From: Clostridia bacterium
GTDB taxonomy: Bacteria > Bacillota > Clostridia > Oscillospirales > Acutalibacteraceae
Direction of reading: 5' to 3'
DNA: 34,653 nt
Assembly (NCBI GenBank): GCA_900768075.1
Contig: CAAGBN010000072.1
Location: forward strand, 1-34,653
Under the pieces are notes generated by a model. It was not told the DNA's origin, did no database searches, and was given only the letters and a program-made list of their open reading frames with translations. Numbering within the stretch: position 1 is the stretch's first letter; each line of letters starts with the position of its first letter. Positions 1 through 7,733 of the stretch are shown one piece after another. The translations under genes were made by a program, and so were the position numbers.

Positions 1-1
1 A

Positions 2-571
2 CGAAAAGCCTCAAGCAAGCTTAAAGCAAAGCACAATGACATTAACCGTATTCTGTATATGCAGAACAAGGAAAATGATTATGAGGCCGACGAGCTTGCA
101 GCCGCATTCATCAACCTGCCCGAAGAAAGAGTAAACGAAATATATTTTGCGGTAAGAAATGAAAACTGGCACTTTATGAAAGAGGATGAAAGATATGCCT
201 TTCTCATAAAGCATCTGCCCGAAGAAGAGTACAGAGAGTATTATAACATCTTTGCTGATTTCCGTTTCGGCGGGTACAAGTTGTTGCCTGATATTATTAC
301 AGAAACACGAAACTACAACATCTCTGCAAATGCTTCTGCTATGCAATATCCCAACGATTCCGAAGAACTCACCTTAATGGTAAAAGCATATCTCAGAAAT
401 CCTGTAGGCAACTACCGTGAAACTGTTTCAAGGGAAGCAGCGAGAATAATTGAAACTCACGTTATCTCTTTCAATGCTTCAGTTAAGTACATTGTTGCAC
501 TCGGCAAGCGTGATTTCCTTTATGATGCTTATTACAGGCATATCAACAGATTTGCAAGGAAGGGAGAATAA
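2..571 (+). CDS. Unrecognised protein, 5' end outside the window
   Basis: The frame is open from base 2 to a TAA at 569-571, giving at least 189 residues. The first ATG inside the window (59) has no Shine-Dalgarno sequence, and the codons before it read as normal protein, so the gene almost certainly starts to the left. The visible part is soluble, charged and rich in Glu, Arg and Tyr (LPEERVNEIYF, HLPEEEYREYYNIF). It has no signal peptide, membrane segment or motif that I recognise. The next gene starts 4 bp after the stop, so the two are probably co-transcribed. I cannot assign a function. Its position outside the sugar locus, on the far side from tnpV, is compatible with accessory or mobile DNA, but that is inference. 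Confidence 0.65.
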   Translation, partial: RKASSKLKAKHNDINRILYMQNKENDYEADELAAAFINLPEERVNEIYFAVRNENWHFMKEDERYAFLIKHLPEEEYREYYNIFADFRFGGYKLLPDIITETRNYNISANASAMQYPNDSEELTLMVKAYLRNPVGNYRETVSREAARIIETHVISFNASVKYIVALGKRDFLYDAYYRHINRFARKGE

Positions 572-575
572 GTTT

Positions 576-1433
576 ATGACAAATGAATGGCTTGAATTCA
601 AAGCATATACCGATGCTCCCGTCTTTTGTGCAGAAAACAAGCAATCAACTGCTTTTATGGGCAGATTTTCAACAACAATCATCAAAAAGAACAAGGGTTT
701 CAACCGCATATTCACTATCCTTGCAAGAGGTTATCTTTTTCATAATGCTGACGGCTCTGTTCGTACTGATGACCCTTATGATAGAACAGAAGAAGCACGA
801 CGTTTCTTATGTGCTTGGTGCAGCCTGCCTTATGAAACAGTAACAAACAAGGCTCTGAAATTTCACACATCATTCCCTGAGCTTCACAGTGAGCTCCCGA
901 ATATCGTTGATGAAAACGGAGCAGGATGGTATTACAGATATTTACACTCTCTTTCAGCTTACATCAAAAAGAACAAGGAGAATGTTACGAAGAAGCTTCA
1001 CTGCTTTGCCGAAAAGAAGACCTTAAAAGCCATCGAAAGCACTTGGGCTAACAAACTGATACAGTTTCAGTATTCCGTTTACAACAACAGGTCTTCTGCT
1101 GATTTTCCTTTGCTTTTTGACACAGCTATTGCTGATGCACTTGTTCTCGGTCCGTTGCGTACTGAGGCGGTTATTTTACCCGATGAAACTCTCAATAAGA
1201 TCAAGGCTTACGGCGTAAATGCAAAAACTGAAAGGCTTATGATTACTCTTGCCGAATACTACGTCGCAAACAAAGAGCCTGACTCTGATTGGGTGATTAT
1301 ACCGAGGACTAATATATCTGCTTACCTTGGTTCTGCATCATATATGGAAATGTATGAAAGCAGGATACCTGAAGGGTTTATGGAGAAAAAGCCTGAAATG
1401 GGTGGAGTGTCTGCGATAAAAATTAATATATAA
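576..1433 (+). CDS. Unrecognised 285-aa protein
   Basis: The start is the ATG at 576, preceded by GGGAGAA at a good distance. An upstream in-frame ATG at 450 would overlap the previous gene by over 100 bases and was not used. The protein starts MTNEWLEFKAY and ends MGGVSAIKINI. It is soluble, rich in aromatic and basic residues, and has no visible signal peptide or transmembrane helix. It contains two cysteines close together (FLCAWC, about residues 79-82) and a Lys/Asn-rich middle. I do not recognise a family. It probably forms an operon with the partial gene just upstream (4-bp gap). A hairpin just after its stop separates it from the convergent fucosidase gene. Confidence 0.7.
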   Translation: MTNEWLEFKAYTDAPVFCAENKQSTAFMGRFSTTIIKKNKGFNRIFTILARGYLFHNADGSVRTDDPYDRTEEARRFLCAWCSLPYETVTNKALKFHTSFPELHSELPNIVDENGAGWYYRYLHSLSAYIKKNKENVTKKLHCFAEKKTLKAIESTWANKLIQFQYSVYNNRSSADFPLLFDTAIADALVLGPLRTEAVILPDETLNKIKAYGVNAKTERLMITLAEYYVANKEPDSDWVIIPRTNISAYLGSASYMEMYESRIPEGFMEKKPEMGGVSAIKINI

Positions 1434-1440
1434 TGAAAAA

Positions 1441-1474
1441 CCTCCTTGAATCGGTGTGAGCCGAAGCAAGGAGG
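1441..1474. terminator. Bidirectional terminator between convergent genes
   Basis: CCTCCTTG and CAAGGAGG form a perfect 8-bp outer stem, and TCGG/CCGA pair inside it. Read on the minus strand the hairpin is followed by GGTTTTTC, a good U-tract for ending the GH43-GH29 transcript. On the plus strand it is followed by TATATTTGTATT, a weaker tail. It sits between the stop codons of the unknown 285-aa gene and the GH29 gene. Confidence 0.7.
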
Positions 1475-1523
1475 TATATTTGTATTACATTTAAATCTCT
1501 AGGTGTCTATTTAACAGTTAAAT

Positions 1524-2999
1524 TTATCCAATCTCCATTTTAAAGCAAATGGGTAAGTCGTTATCGAAGTCACCCTTTATATTTATTTCAAGATATTCTT
1601 CAGTTCTGTTAAAATCAAGCTTTTCGTCACTTCCTAAAAGTTCAATGCTTTCAATAAGATAATCGTGAGGATTATGCTTGCGGAGTGTTTTTATCTTTAC
1701 ATTCTTTGACGGACGCATCTGAAAAACATAAAGGAAGCCGTCTTTGTATGTAAATCTGAAATCCTCTGTTGTGAATTGCTTCTCGTCATTATCCTTAAAG
1801 AAGCCGTCTTCTGCATTGACCTTACCTTCACCGAACTGCTTCCAGAAGGTTGTGCCGTAGATACCTTCGCCGTTTGTTTCAAGCCATTTGCCCATTGTGA
1901 GAAGAACCTCAGTTTCTTCGTCGGTGATAGTACCGTCAGCCTTCGGACCGATATTTATAAGGAGATTGCCGTTCTTTGATACTATATCAACAAGGTCGCA
2001 GATAACCTGTCTTGCACTTTTGTATTCGTTATCTGCTCTGTAGCCCCAGGACTGCTTACCGATAGCAGTATCCGTCTGCCAATAAATCGGAGAAATACCT
2101 GAAAGAGCACCACGCTCAACATCAAAGGTAGCAACAGTTGGCGGAAAAGCCTCGTGCTTATAGTTAATAGTTACTTCCTTGCCCCATTCTTCAGCTCTGT
2201 TGTAATAGTAAGCAGCCAACTTTTTAAGATAAGGTTTGAAGCTGTGATTATGAATCCACCAGTCAAAATAAAGGACAGAGGGCTGATATTTGTCCACCAA
2301 TTCACAGGTGCGTACAAGCCAGTCTTGAAGCCACTCTTCACTTGCACCTTTTGAATAGGTGTCGGCTGTTGTTCTGTGTAATGTGTGTGAATCCCATTCC
2401 TCGCAGTGAACGGCAGGGCCGTAAAAATCACGGTAAGCTTCGTCATTGACATCACTGTCAAAGGTTCTGCCCATATTCATAAAGAAGTAGTGCTCGGCTC
2501 TGTGAGTTGAAGCACAAAGGGTAAGTCCTTGCTTTTCACATTCAGCCTTTAATTCACCCACAACATCACGGTGAGGGCCCATCTCTTTCGAATTCCAGCG
2601 GTTGAATTCTGTGTCGTACATCGCAAAGCCGTCATGGTGCTCTGCAACGGGCATAACATATTTCATGCCTGCCTTTTTGAAAAGAGATACCCATTCAGCA
2701 GCATCAAATTTTTCAGCCTTGAACATAGGAATGAAATCCTTGTATCCGAAATCCTTCTGCTCACCGTAGGTCTTTCTGTGATGCTCAAATTCACGTACAT
2801 TTTTATCGTACATACCTCTTGAGTACCACTCGTTGCCGAAAGCTGGCACAGAATATATACCCCAATGAATGAACACACCTAATTTATCGTGCATATACCA
2901 ATCGGGCACATTGTGATGTGCGAGAGATGCCCAATCGGCTTTGTATCTGCCTTTTTCGTTCACTTCGTCAATCTGTTTTAAGTATTCTTTTGTTGTCAT
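1524..2999 (-). CDS. GH29 alpha-L-fucosidase, cytoplasmic
   Basis: This is a 491-residue glycoside hydrolase of family 29, which releases terminal alpha-L-fucose with retention. Family marks are KLGVFIHWGIYSVPAFGNEW near residue 39, AEHHDGFAMYDT near 119, and SVLYFDWWIH, in which D246 is the expected nucleophile. NGNLLINIGPKADG closes the barrel, and a beta-rich C-terminal part follows. There is no signal peptide, so it should act on imported fucosylated oligosaccharides in the cytoplasm. I chose the ATG at 2999 because it overlaps the TGA of the upstream GH43 gene as ATGA and has GGGGTG before it. An ATG at 3020 lies deeper inside GH43. This overlap implies translational coupling. The exact linkage (1,2 / 1,3 / 1,4 or plant xyloglucan/pectin fucose) cannot be read from sequence. 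Confidence 0.93.
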   Translation of the reverse strand: MTTKEYLKQIDEVNEKGRYKADWASLAHHNVPDWYMHDKLGVFIHWGIYSVPAFGNEWYSRGMYDKNVREFEHHRKTYGEQKDFGYKDFIPMFKAEKFDAAEWVSLFKKAGMKYVMPVAEHHDGFAMYDTEFNRWNSKEMGPHRDVVGELKAECEKQGLTLCASTHRAEHYFFMNMGRTFDSDVNDEAYRDFYGPAVHCEEWDSHTLHRTTADTYSKGASEEWLQDWLVRTCELVDKYQPSVLYFDWWIHNHSFKPYLKKLAAYYYNRAEEWGKEVTINYKHEAFPPTVATFDVERGALSGISPIYWQTDTAIGKQSWGYRADNEYKSARQVICDLVDIVSKNGNLLINIGPKADGTITDEETEVLLTMGKWLETNGEGIYGTTFWKQFGEGKVNAEDGFFKDNDEKQFTTEDFRFTYKDGFLYVFQMRPSKNVKIKTLRKHNPHDYLIESIELLGSDEKLDFNRTEEYLEINIKGDFDNDLPICFKMEIG

Positions 3000-4699
3000 C
3001 CTTTTACACCCCAAAGACATTCGTTGTTGTTACCCATAGCGGAGAAGACTATCTTTTCTGCTCTTTCCTTGCTTTCGTCAGCCTGCTTACAGAATACACC
3101 CTCATAAGTCACACCGTCGATTACAAATGTGATATAGGCTGTGCTGTCTTTAACTGCCCAGGTGCCGCTTATATCTTTTGATGATACTGCAGTATTCTGC
3201 TTTGTGCTTTCGTAAGATTTGAGATTTGAAATTGTGCCGTCAACATTAAGAGTGATGCTCTGTGTGGGAGCAATAATTTTGTTTACATCTGCCCAATCTG
3301 CACAGCCGTTACTGATAGTACCGTGGTTGATAAATTCATATTCACCAACAAGGTCAGCCTTGTCAAAGCCGTTGTGGTCTATAGTTTCACCTGTATACTC
3401 AAATGGAAGTACAACTGTCCAGCCGTTTTGAGTTCTTGCCATCTGATGCACTCTTACCTGATGTCCCTCGTGACCGTAATTAAAGCGTGTGTGGTAAATC
3501 TGGAACATCTTGCCGTCAGCAGTTACAATGCTTGATGAGTGACCGCCTGCAAGGTATGCAGTATCGAGGCAATTGAATTTATAGTTACCGAAAAGCTTTG
3601 CACCGCTGTTTACATAGTCCATAGCATCGTTACCTGCAGCATCAACATAAGGGCCGTCAACGTTTTTACTTCTGTATTCTCTGATGTTGTAGCCGCCGAG
3701 AGCATTAAGTCCGCAGTAGGTAAGATAGAAATAATAGTAATCGCTTACAGGATCATAAACAATATAGGGGCCTTCACCTGAGCCTTCATTCATTTCGTTT
3801 GTACGGCTGATTCTCTTGCCGTAATACATATCGTAGCCGTCGGTTTTCTTCATAAATTCATAGTCAGGCATACCTGTGCTTTCAACAAGAGGCATAATGA
3901 ATACACCTGCTGAATATGAGCCATAAACCATCCACATATCACCGTTTTTATCGGTGAAAACAGTCGGGTCAATACAGTTGGGGTACTCAGCCATATTATA
4001 GTTGCCGTTTTCTTTAAAGAAAGTAGCTTTTTCAACCTCAAAGTAGCTGAATGTACCGTTTTTGAGAAGCTCACCGATATTTGTAAAGGAATAATGAGTA
4101 GGATATTTCTTCACCACATTTGCGTGTGCAAGGTTATTCATACCTGAATATACAACAGTATTTTCAAATTCGTAGGGACCTTCAATACTGTCACTTGTAC
4201 ACATCCATATTACAGAATTTGTTGTACCCCATACTGATGAACAGGCATAATAGCAGTATTTGCCCATTTCTTCATTATAGATAACATCAGCTGCCCAGAC
4301 AGCGGTTTCCCATCTGCTTTCATCATAGTTTTTCCATACCTGAAAAGCATCTGTCCATGCAAGAGCTTCACCTAAAGCACTGCGAAGTGTTTCACCCTCG
4401 GGTACTAACATTCTGTTATTATCGTGAACACCGCAAGCCACATTTTCCCATGTGAGTAAATCTGTACTTTTACCTGCACAGGCGTGTGAGCCGAAAACAT
4501 AAAAAGTACCATCTTTATCCTGCACAACAGAGGGGTCGTGAACGCTTACTCTGCCGTCACCTGCATAGCAGGAGCCGTCACCGGGCATAGCAAACTGCTT
4601 TGCATCAACCTTTTCAGCTTCCTGTACACCGAAAACGCCCATAATGGCACAGATAGCCGCTAAAAAGGTGCTGATGATTTTGTTTAAGAAAATAGTCAT
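2996..4699 (-). CDS. Secreted GH43 endo-alpha-1,5-L-arabinanase-like enzyme
   Basis: This 567-residue protein has an N-terminal export signal: MTIFLNK followed by a hydrophobic stretch to about residue 25, without a lipobox. A five-bladed GH43 propeller follows. Visible catalytic elements are VHDPSVVQ (base D55), NCIDPTVFTD (D244, pKa modulator) and GSGEGPYIVYDP (acid E309). FQIYHTRF carries the His (H403) that binds the central ion in arabinanases. After about residue 435 there is a beta-rich C-terminal domain (GEYEFINHG, VDGTISN, GTWAVKD), as in the two-domain Abn2-type arabinanases of Bacillus. It should cut arabinan side chains of pectin outside the cell. AGGAGGACTAAAAAATG gives a clear start. 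It leads an operon with the GH29 gene from a promoter that contains the shared palindrome. Subfamily and endo mode are inferred from the overall layout. Confidence 0.88.
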   Translation of the reverse strand: MTIFLNKIISTFLAAICAIMGVFGVQEAEKVDAKQFAMPGDGSCYAGDGRVSVHDPSVVQDKDGTFYVFGSHACAGKSTDLLTWENVACGVHDNNRMLVPEGETLRSALGEALAWTDAFQVWKNYDESRWETAVWAADVIYNEEMGKYCYYACSSVWGTTNSVIWMCTSDSIEGPYEFENTVVYSGMNNLAHANVVKKYPTHYSFTNIGELLKNGTFSYFEVEKATFFKENGNYNMAEYPNCIDPTVFTDKNGDMWMVYGSYSAGVFIMPLVESTGMPDYEFMKKTDGYDMYYGKRISRTNEMNEGSGEGPYIVYDPVSDYYYFYLTYCGLNALGGYNIREYRSKNVDGPYVDAAGNDAMDYVNSGAKLFGNYKFNCLDTAYLAGGHSSSIVTADGKMFQIYHTRFNYGHEGHQVRVHQMARTQNGWTVVLPFEYTGETIDHNGFDKADLVGEYEFINHGTISNGCADWADVNKIIAPTQSITLNVDGTISNLKSYESTKQNTAVSSKDISGTWAVKDSTAYITFVIDGVTYEGVFCKQADESKERAEKIVFSAMGNNNECLWGVKG

Positions 4700-4720
4700 T
4701 TTTTAGTCCTCCTTGAAATA

Positions 4721-4749
4721 AATATATCGCACGACATTTAACTTTACAA
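4721..4749 (-). promoter_or_regulatory. Promoter of the GH43-GH29 operon
   Basis: On the minus strand, TTGTAA (4749-4744) and TATATT (4726-4721) are separated by exactly 17 nt. The -35 box lies inside the 11-nt gap of the 27-bp palindrome, and one half-site falls in the -35/-10 spacer. A protein bound to the palindrome would therefore cover the RNA polymerase site. Confidence 0.6.
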
Positions 4750-4757
4750 AATGTCGT
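4731..4757. promoter_or_regulatory. 27-bp palindromic operator, copy 1
   Basis: ACGACATT (4731-4738), an 11-nt gap, then AATGTCGT (4750-4757) form a perfect 8-bp inverted repeat. It lies between the divergent GH43 and AraC-type genes. A second copy with the same half-sites, gap length and -35 register lies at 7636-7662 between the GH78 and GH28 genes. Half-site centres are 19 bp apart, about two helical turns. Confidence 0.75.
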
Positions 4758-4771
4758 TAATATGCTATTGT
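4743..4771 (+). promoter_or_regulatory. Promoter of the AraC-type regulator gene
   Basis: TTTACA (4743-4748) and TATTGT (4766-4771) are 17 nt apart. The -35 lies within the palindrome, so the regulator gene would be controlled by the same site as the divergent operon (autoregulation is inferred). Transcription would start near 4778, which argues against the ATG at 4776 as the start codon. Confidence 0.5.
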
Positions 4772-4787
4772 ATCTATGGTGATGAAT

Positions 4788-5459
4788 ATGATTAGCTTTA
4801 AATGGAATGATTTTGATTTTACCCTGCTGACATTGGGCAAGGGTGTGTTCAGAAAGGATATGGCGGGTCACAGCCACTCAAAAAACAGCTATGAGCTGCA
4901 TTTTATCGTTGACGGAGAGGGGACTCTCACAACTGACACATCTGTCTTTGAACTCAGAAAAGGCAATTTCTTTGTAACGGGTCCCAATGTATATCATCAG
5001 CAGTCAACTAATCCCGAAAAGCCTTTAACCGAATACTTTCTTTATATTCAGGCATCGGACAAAAAAACAAACAATGCACTTGTATCCACTTTTTTATCAA
5101 ACCATTTTTATCTTCAGAGAAGCTGCAATCTTACAGAGCTTGTTGAAAGAATTCTGTACGAAAACGATGAAAGTAAATGGGGTTATGAAAACATAATTGC
5201 TGCCCTTATGCAGATTCTTATGACGGAAATCACAAGACTTTATTGGCCCGATTTCAAGGTTACAAAAGAAAATGCTGAAAACCTCAACGACAGACGTTTT
5301 ATACTTATCGAGCAAGCATTTATCAATGACCCTGAGGGTATCACACTACCAAAGCTTTCAGGTATTATCGGCCTTTGCGAAAGACAGACGCAAAGACTTT
5401 TAGAAAAATATTACGGAATGTCATTTTCACAGAAAAAAGCCGAATCAATTAAAAGATAA
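4788..5459 (+). CDS. AraC-type regulator ending after its first helix-turn-helix
   Basis: The N-terminal part (about residues 1-130) is an AraC-type sugar-sensing cupin: HSHSKNSYELHFIVDGEG, then FELRKGNFFVTGPNVYHQ. The C-terminus has the typical approach to the DNA-binding domain (NDRRFILIEQAF) and one complete HTH (LPKLSGIIGLCERQTQRLL, then YYGMSFSQKKAE). It then stops at SIKR. Family members normally continue for about 50 residues with the second HTH. The 223 residues here are short by that amount, and no frame downstream continues it, because the DNA is the antisense of the GH78 3' end (genes overlap by 15 bp). I prefer the ATG at 4788, with GGTGAT five bases before it. The ATGs at 4776 and 4782 lack a ribosome site. 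It is probably the local regulator of the sugar locus. Confidence 0.85.
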   Translation: MISFKWNDFDFTLLTLGKGVFRKDMAGHSHSKNSYELHFIVDGEGTLTTDTSVFELRKGNFFVTGPNVYHQQSTNPEKPLTEYFLYIQASDKKTNNALVSTFLSNHFYLQRSCNLTELVERILYENDESKWGYENIIAALMQILMTEITRLYWPDFKVTKENAENLNDRRFILIEQAFINDPEGITLPKLSGIIGLCERQTQRLLEKYYGMSFSQKKAESIKR

Positions 5460-7571
5460 AATACTTTCTTTGAAAATCATATTTCCCGTATTTTCAGGTA
5501 AAGTGACTACAATTTCACCGCTATGCTCACAAGTGAATATAATTTTATCTTTTCGCTCCCATCGGATATTAAGCTGTCCCTTGGGAGTTTTAATTTTAAG
5601 TGAGAAGCTGTTTATATCATCAGGGAAGTACGGCTTAAGCCCGACCTTTTCGAAAGCGAGTCCTTTGTTTTTTATGCCAGCAATATGCTCAAAAAAGAAG
5701 CTGTCACCCACACCGAGCATAGCGTGGTTCTGCGAATATCTTCCCGACCAGCTTTCGGGAAGTGTGGTATGCGTTTTGGCAAAGGTACCGTAAGCCTTGA
5801 TGAGTGCATTGTATGCCAGATCTTCATATCCGTACTCGCAAAGCACATCGAAGAAGGGCTTTAATGCAACCTCACCGACAGTTAAGGTGTAGTCATTTTC
5901 TTTAACCTTTTGAGCAAGACGGCTGATGAGCAAAGATTTGATATTATCCTCGGCTATATCATAAGCCACCGCAAGACAAAGAGAGCTTTGCGAATCATTA
6001 TCGTAGGTATCATTACGGAAATACTTTTTATTTATCGCAGTTTTTATTAAATCTTTTTCGGTGTGGTAATCCTCATCCTTGCCGAGGATTTTTGCAATCT
6101 CAGCCATTACGGCATAGAGTCTGTGATAAACACAGGACACCACAAAACTGACCGAAGGAGCATCAGTTGACATCCAGTCGCCTAAATCACGGTTAAGATT
6201 TTCACTCGGAAGCAGATGATTTTCTGAGAGGGATGAAATGTAACTGAGATATTTTTTCATATATGGATAAACCGCTTCAAGCAACTGCTTATCTGCATAG
6301 AATTTATAATGTTCGTAGGATGCAAAAATTAACGCACCACACCAGGACGGATCATTTGGTGTATCGTCAAGAGAGTTATTTCTCAAGGCGTGAGTTTTTA
6401 TACCTCTTGTAAAAGGCGGTACTATTGACGGGATTGAACCGTTCTCTTTCTGTGCATCAATCAAATCAAAAATCAGTTTTTTGTAATACTCTTTGCAATT
6501 GTAATTATAATTGATTGTGGAAAACAGAAGCTGATACACCTCTGTCCAGCCTAATTTTTCACGGTGGGGACAGTCCGTTAAAACAGACTGCATATTATCT
6601 TCCACAGAACGGATTATCAGTTTATGTATTGCATTTACAGTTTCGTTGTCAGTTTTAATTTCCGATACCTTTTCGTTGTCGCAGTGAAGCATAATACCCA
6701 CAAAATCTGAAGCTTCACATTCTATACCCTCGACCTCAATATATCTGAAGCCGTGGTAAACGAATTTAGGTGTATATTCCTCGACACCCTTACCGCTGAA
6801 AATATAAGTATCGTAAATCTTTCCCCAAAAATCTCTTTGGTCAACACTGCCGTCTGCTTTAAGAATTTCACCAAACCAAAGGTTTACGGCAGTACCTTTC
6901 GGGGCTTTACCCTTGAAGATATATGTACCTGCAAAGTTCATACCGAAGTCGATAAGTGTATTTCCGTTATCGAGTTTAGTCGCACTTATGGGGTGAATTC
7001 TCTTAGTTTCCTTTATGGGCGGATGTAATCTTTTCTTCAGCTTACCGAAAGGAAAATCATCAATAACTTTAACCTTTTTATCAAATTTAATCTCTATTCT
7101 GCTATCAAAGGTTTCACCGCCGAGCCAAATAGATTCGGTTATCTGACTGTCGGCACATTCCCAACTTTCATCGGAGATAACTTCAACCTTTCTATCAAGC
7201 TCAAGCTGACATAAAAGCATAAATCCGCCCATAATTTCAGGCTTACGGTTAAGTCTGTCAGTTTTCGTAGGAGGGTTATGATAAAATCCACCGCCGAGAT
7301 AAACTGTGATTTCGTTTTCACCTTGTTGCAGTTTGTCTGTAACATCAAAAACGCTGTAAAATACAGTCTTTTCATATACGCTTTCACCCGGCTCAAAGTA
7401 ACTGTCGTGTGCCTTTTGGTCGTTGATGTAAAGCTCAAACAGGCCAAGACCGCTGATGAAGATTTCAGCTTTCTCAAAGGAATTATCTATAATAAAGGTC
7501 TTTTTCAGTACGGGTAAGTTAGTAGAATTTTCGGGAGCTATCCATTTGGCTGTGAATATTTTATCTGACAT
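5445..7571 (-). CDS. GH78 alpha-L-rhamnosidase, cytoplasmic
   Basis: This 708-residue family 78 glycosidase removes alpha-L-rhamnose, for example from rhamnogalacturonan fragments or flavonoid glycosides. The N-terminal beta-sandwich domains (AEIFISGLGLFELYINDQK; YTPKFVYHGFRYIEVEGIE near 267) precede an (alpha/alpha)6 barrel. The barrel contains LTDCPHREKLGWTEV, with general acid E338. TTLPESWSGRYSQNHAMLG carries the general base E606. There is no signal peptide, so it acts in the cytoplasm. The start at 7571 has AAAGGAGC at a good distance. An upstream ATG at 7619 lies within the probable 5' leader. The gene is transcribed alone from a promoter with the shared palindrome, and its 3' end overlaps that of the AraC-type gene tail to tail. 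Substrate is inferred from the neighbours. Confidence 0.92.
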   Translation of the reverse strand: MSDKIFTAKWIAPENSTNLPVLKKTFIIDNSFEKAEIFISGLGLFELYINDQKAHDSYFEPGESVYEKTVFYSVFDVTDKLQQGENEITVYLGGGFYHNPPTKTDRLNRKPEIMGGFMLLCQLELDRKVEVISDESWECADSQITESIWLGGETFDSRIEIKFDKKVKVIDDFPFGKLKKRLHPPIKETKRIHPISATKLDNGNTLIDFGMNFAGTYIFKGKAPKGTAVNLWFGEILKADGSVDQRDFWGKIYDTYIFSGKGVEEYTPKFVYHGFRYIEVEGIECEASDFVGIMLHCDNEKVSEIKTDNETVNAIHKLIIRSVEDNMQSVLTDCPHREKLGWTEVYQLLFSTINYNYNCKEYYKKLIFDLIDAQKENGSIPSIVPPFTRGIKTHALRNNSLDDTPNDPSWCGALIFASYEHYKFYADKQLLEAVYPYMKKYLSYISSLSENHLLPSENLNRDLGDWMSTDAPSVSFVVSCVYHRLYAVMAEIAKILGKDEDYHTEKDLIKTAINKKYFRNDTYDNDSQSSLCLAVAYDIAEDNIKSLLISRLAQKVKENDYTLTVGEVALKPFFDVLCEYGYEDLAYNALIKAYGTFAKTHTTLPESWSGRYSQNHAMLGVGDSFFFEHIAGIKNKGLAFEKVGLKPYFPDDINSFSLKIKTPKGQLNIRWERKDKIIFTCEHSGEIVVTLPENTGNMIFKESILSFN

Positions 7572-7625
7572 TAAAGCTGCTCCTTTCGAAAACATTTCTA
7601 CAGGCATATAATAACACAATATTTC

Positions 7626-7654
7626 ATTTAAGAGTACGACATTATTTTTGTTAA
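7626..7654 (-). promoter_or_regulatory. Promoter of the GH78 gene
   Basis: On the minus strand, TTAACA (7654-7649) and TTAAAT (7631-7626) are 17 nt apart. The -35 sits in the palindrome gap in the same register as in the GH43 promoter: half-site, six-base -35, five bases, half-site. Confidence 0.5.
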
Positions 7655-7662
7655 GATGTCGT
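7636..7662. promoter_or_regulatory. 27-bp palindromic operator, copy 2
   Basis: ACGACATT (7636-7643), an 11-nt gap, then GATGTCGT (7655-7662) repeat the site at 4731-4757, with one base changed in the right half. It lies between the divergent GH78 and GH28 genes, so all sugar-locus transcripts can come under one regulator. Confidence 0.75.
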
Positions 7663-7703
7663 GGGATTTTTGTTGTAAATGGTATATTATATACTTGTAT
7701 AAA

Positions 7704-7709
7704 TATAAT
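7704..7709 (+). promoter_or_regulatory. Candidate -10 box for the GH28-led operon
   Basis: A perfect TATAAT lies 25 bases before the GH28 start codon, but there is no good -35 at 16-18 bases. The palindrome is about 42 bp upstream of this box, a position more typical of activation than of steric blocking. An alternative start using TTGTTA (7648-7653) inside the palindrome has only a poor -10 (TGTTGT). Confidence 0.35.
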
Positions 7710-7733
7710 CGATACTGTACGGGAGAAGCTATT

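Noticed and set aside
450..575. N-terminal extension of the 285-aa gene from 450
   Set aside because: It overlaps the preceding gene by more than 100 bases and lacks a ribosome site; the 576 start is preceded by GGGAGAA.
7656..7733. Longer GH28 reading starting at 7656
   Set aside because: That ATG is part of the palindromic operator half-site, has no ribosome site and adds an improbable leader; the ATG at 7734 has GGGAGAAGC.
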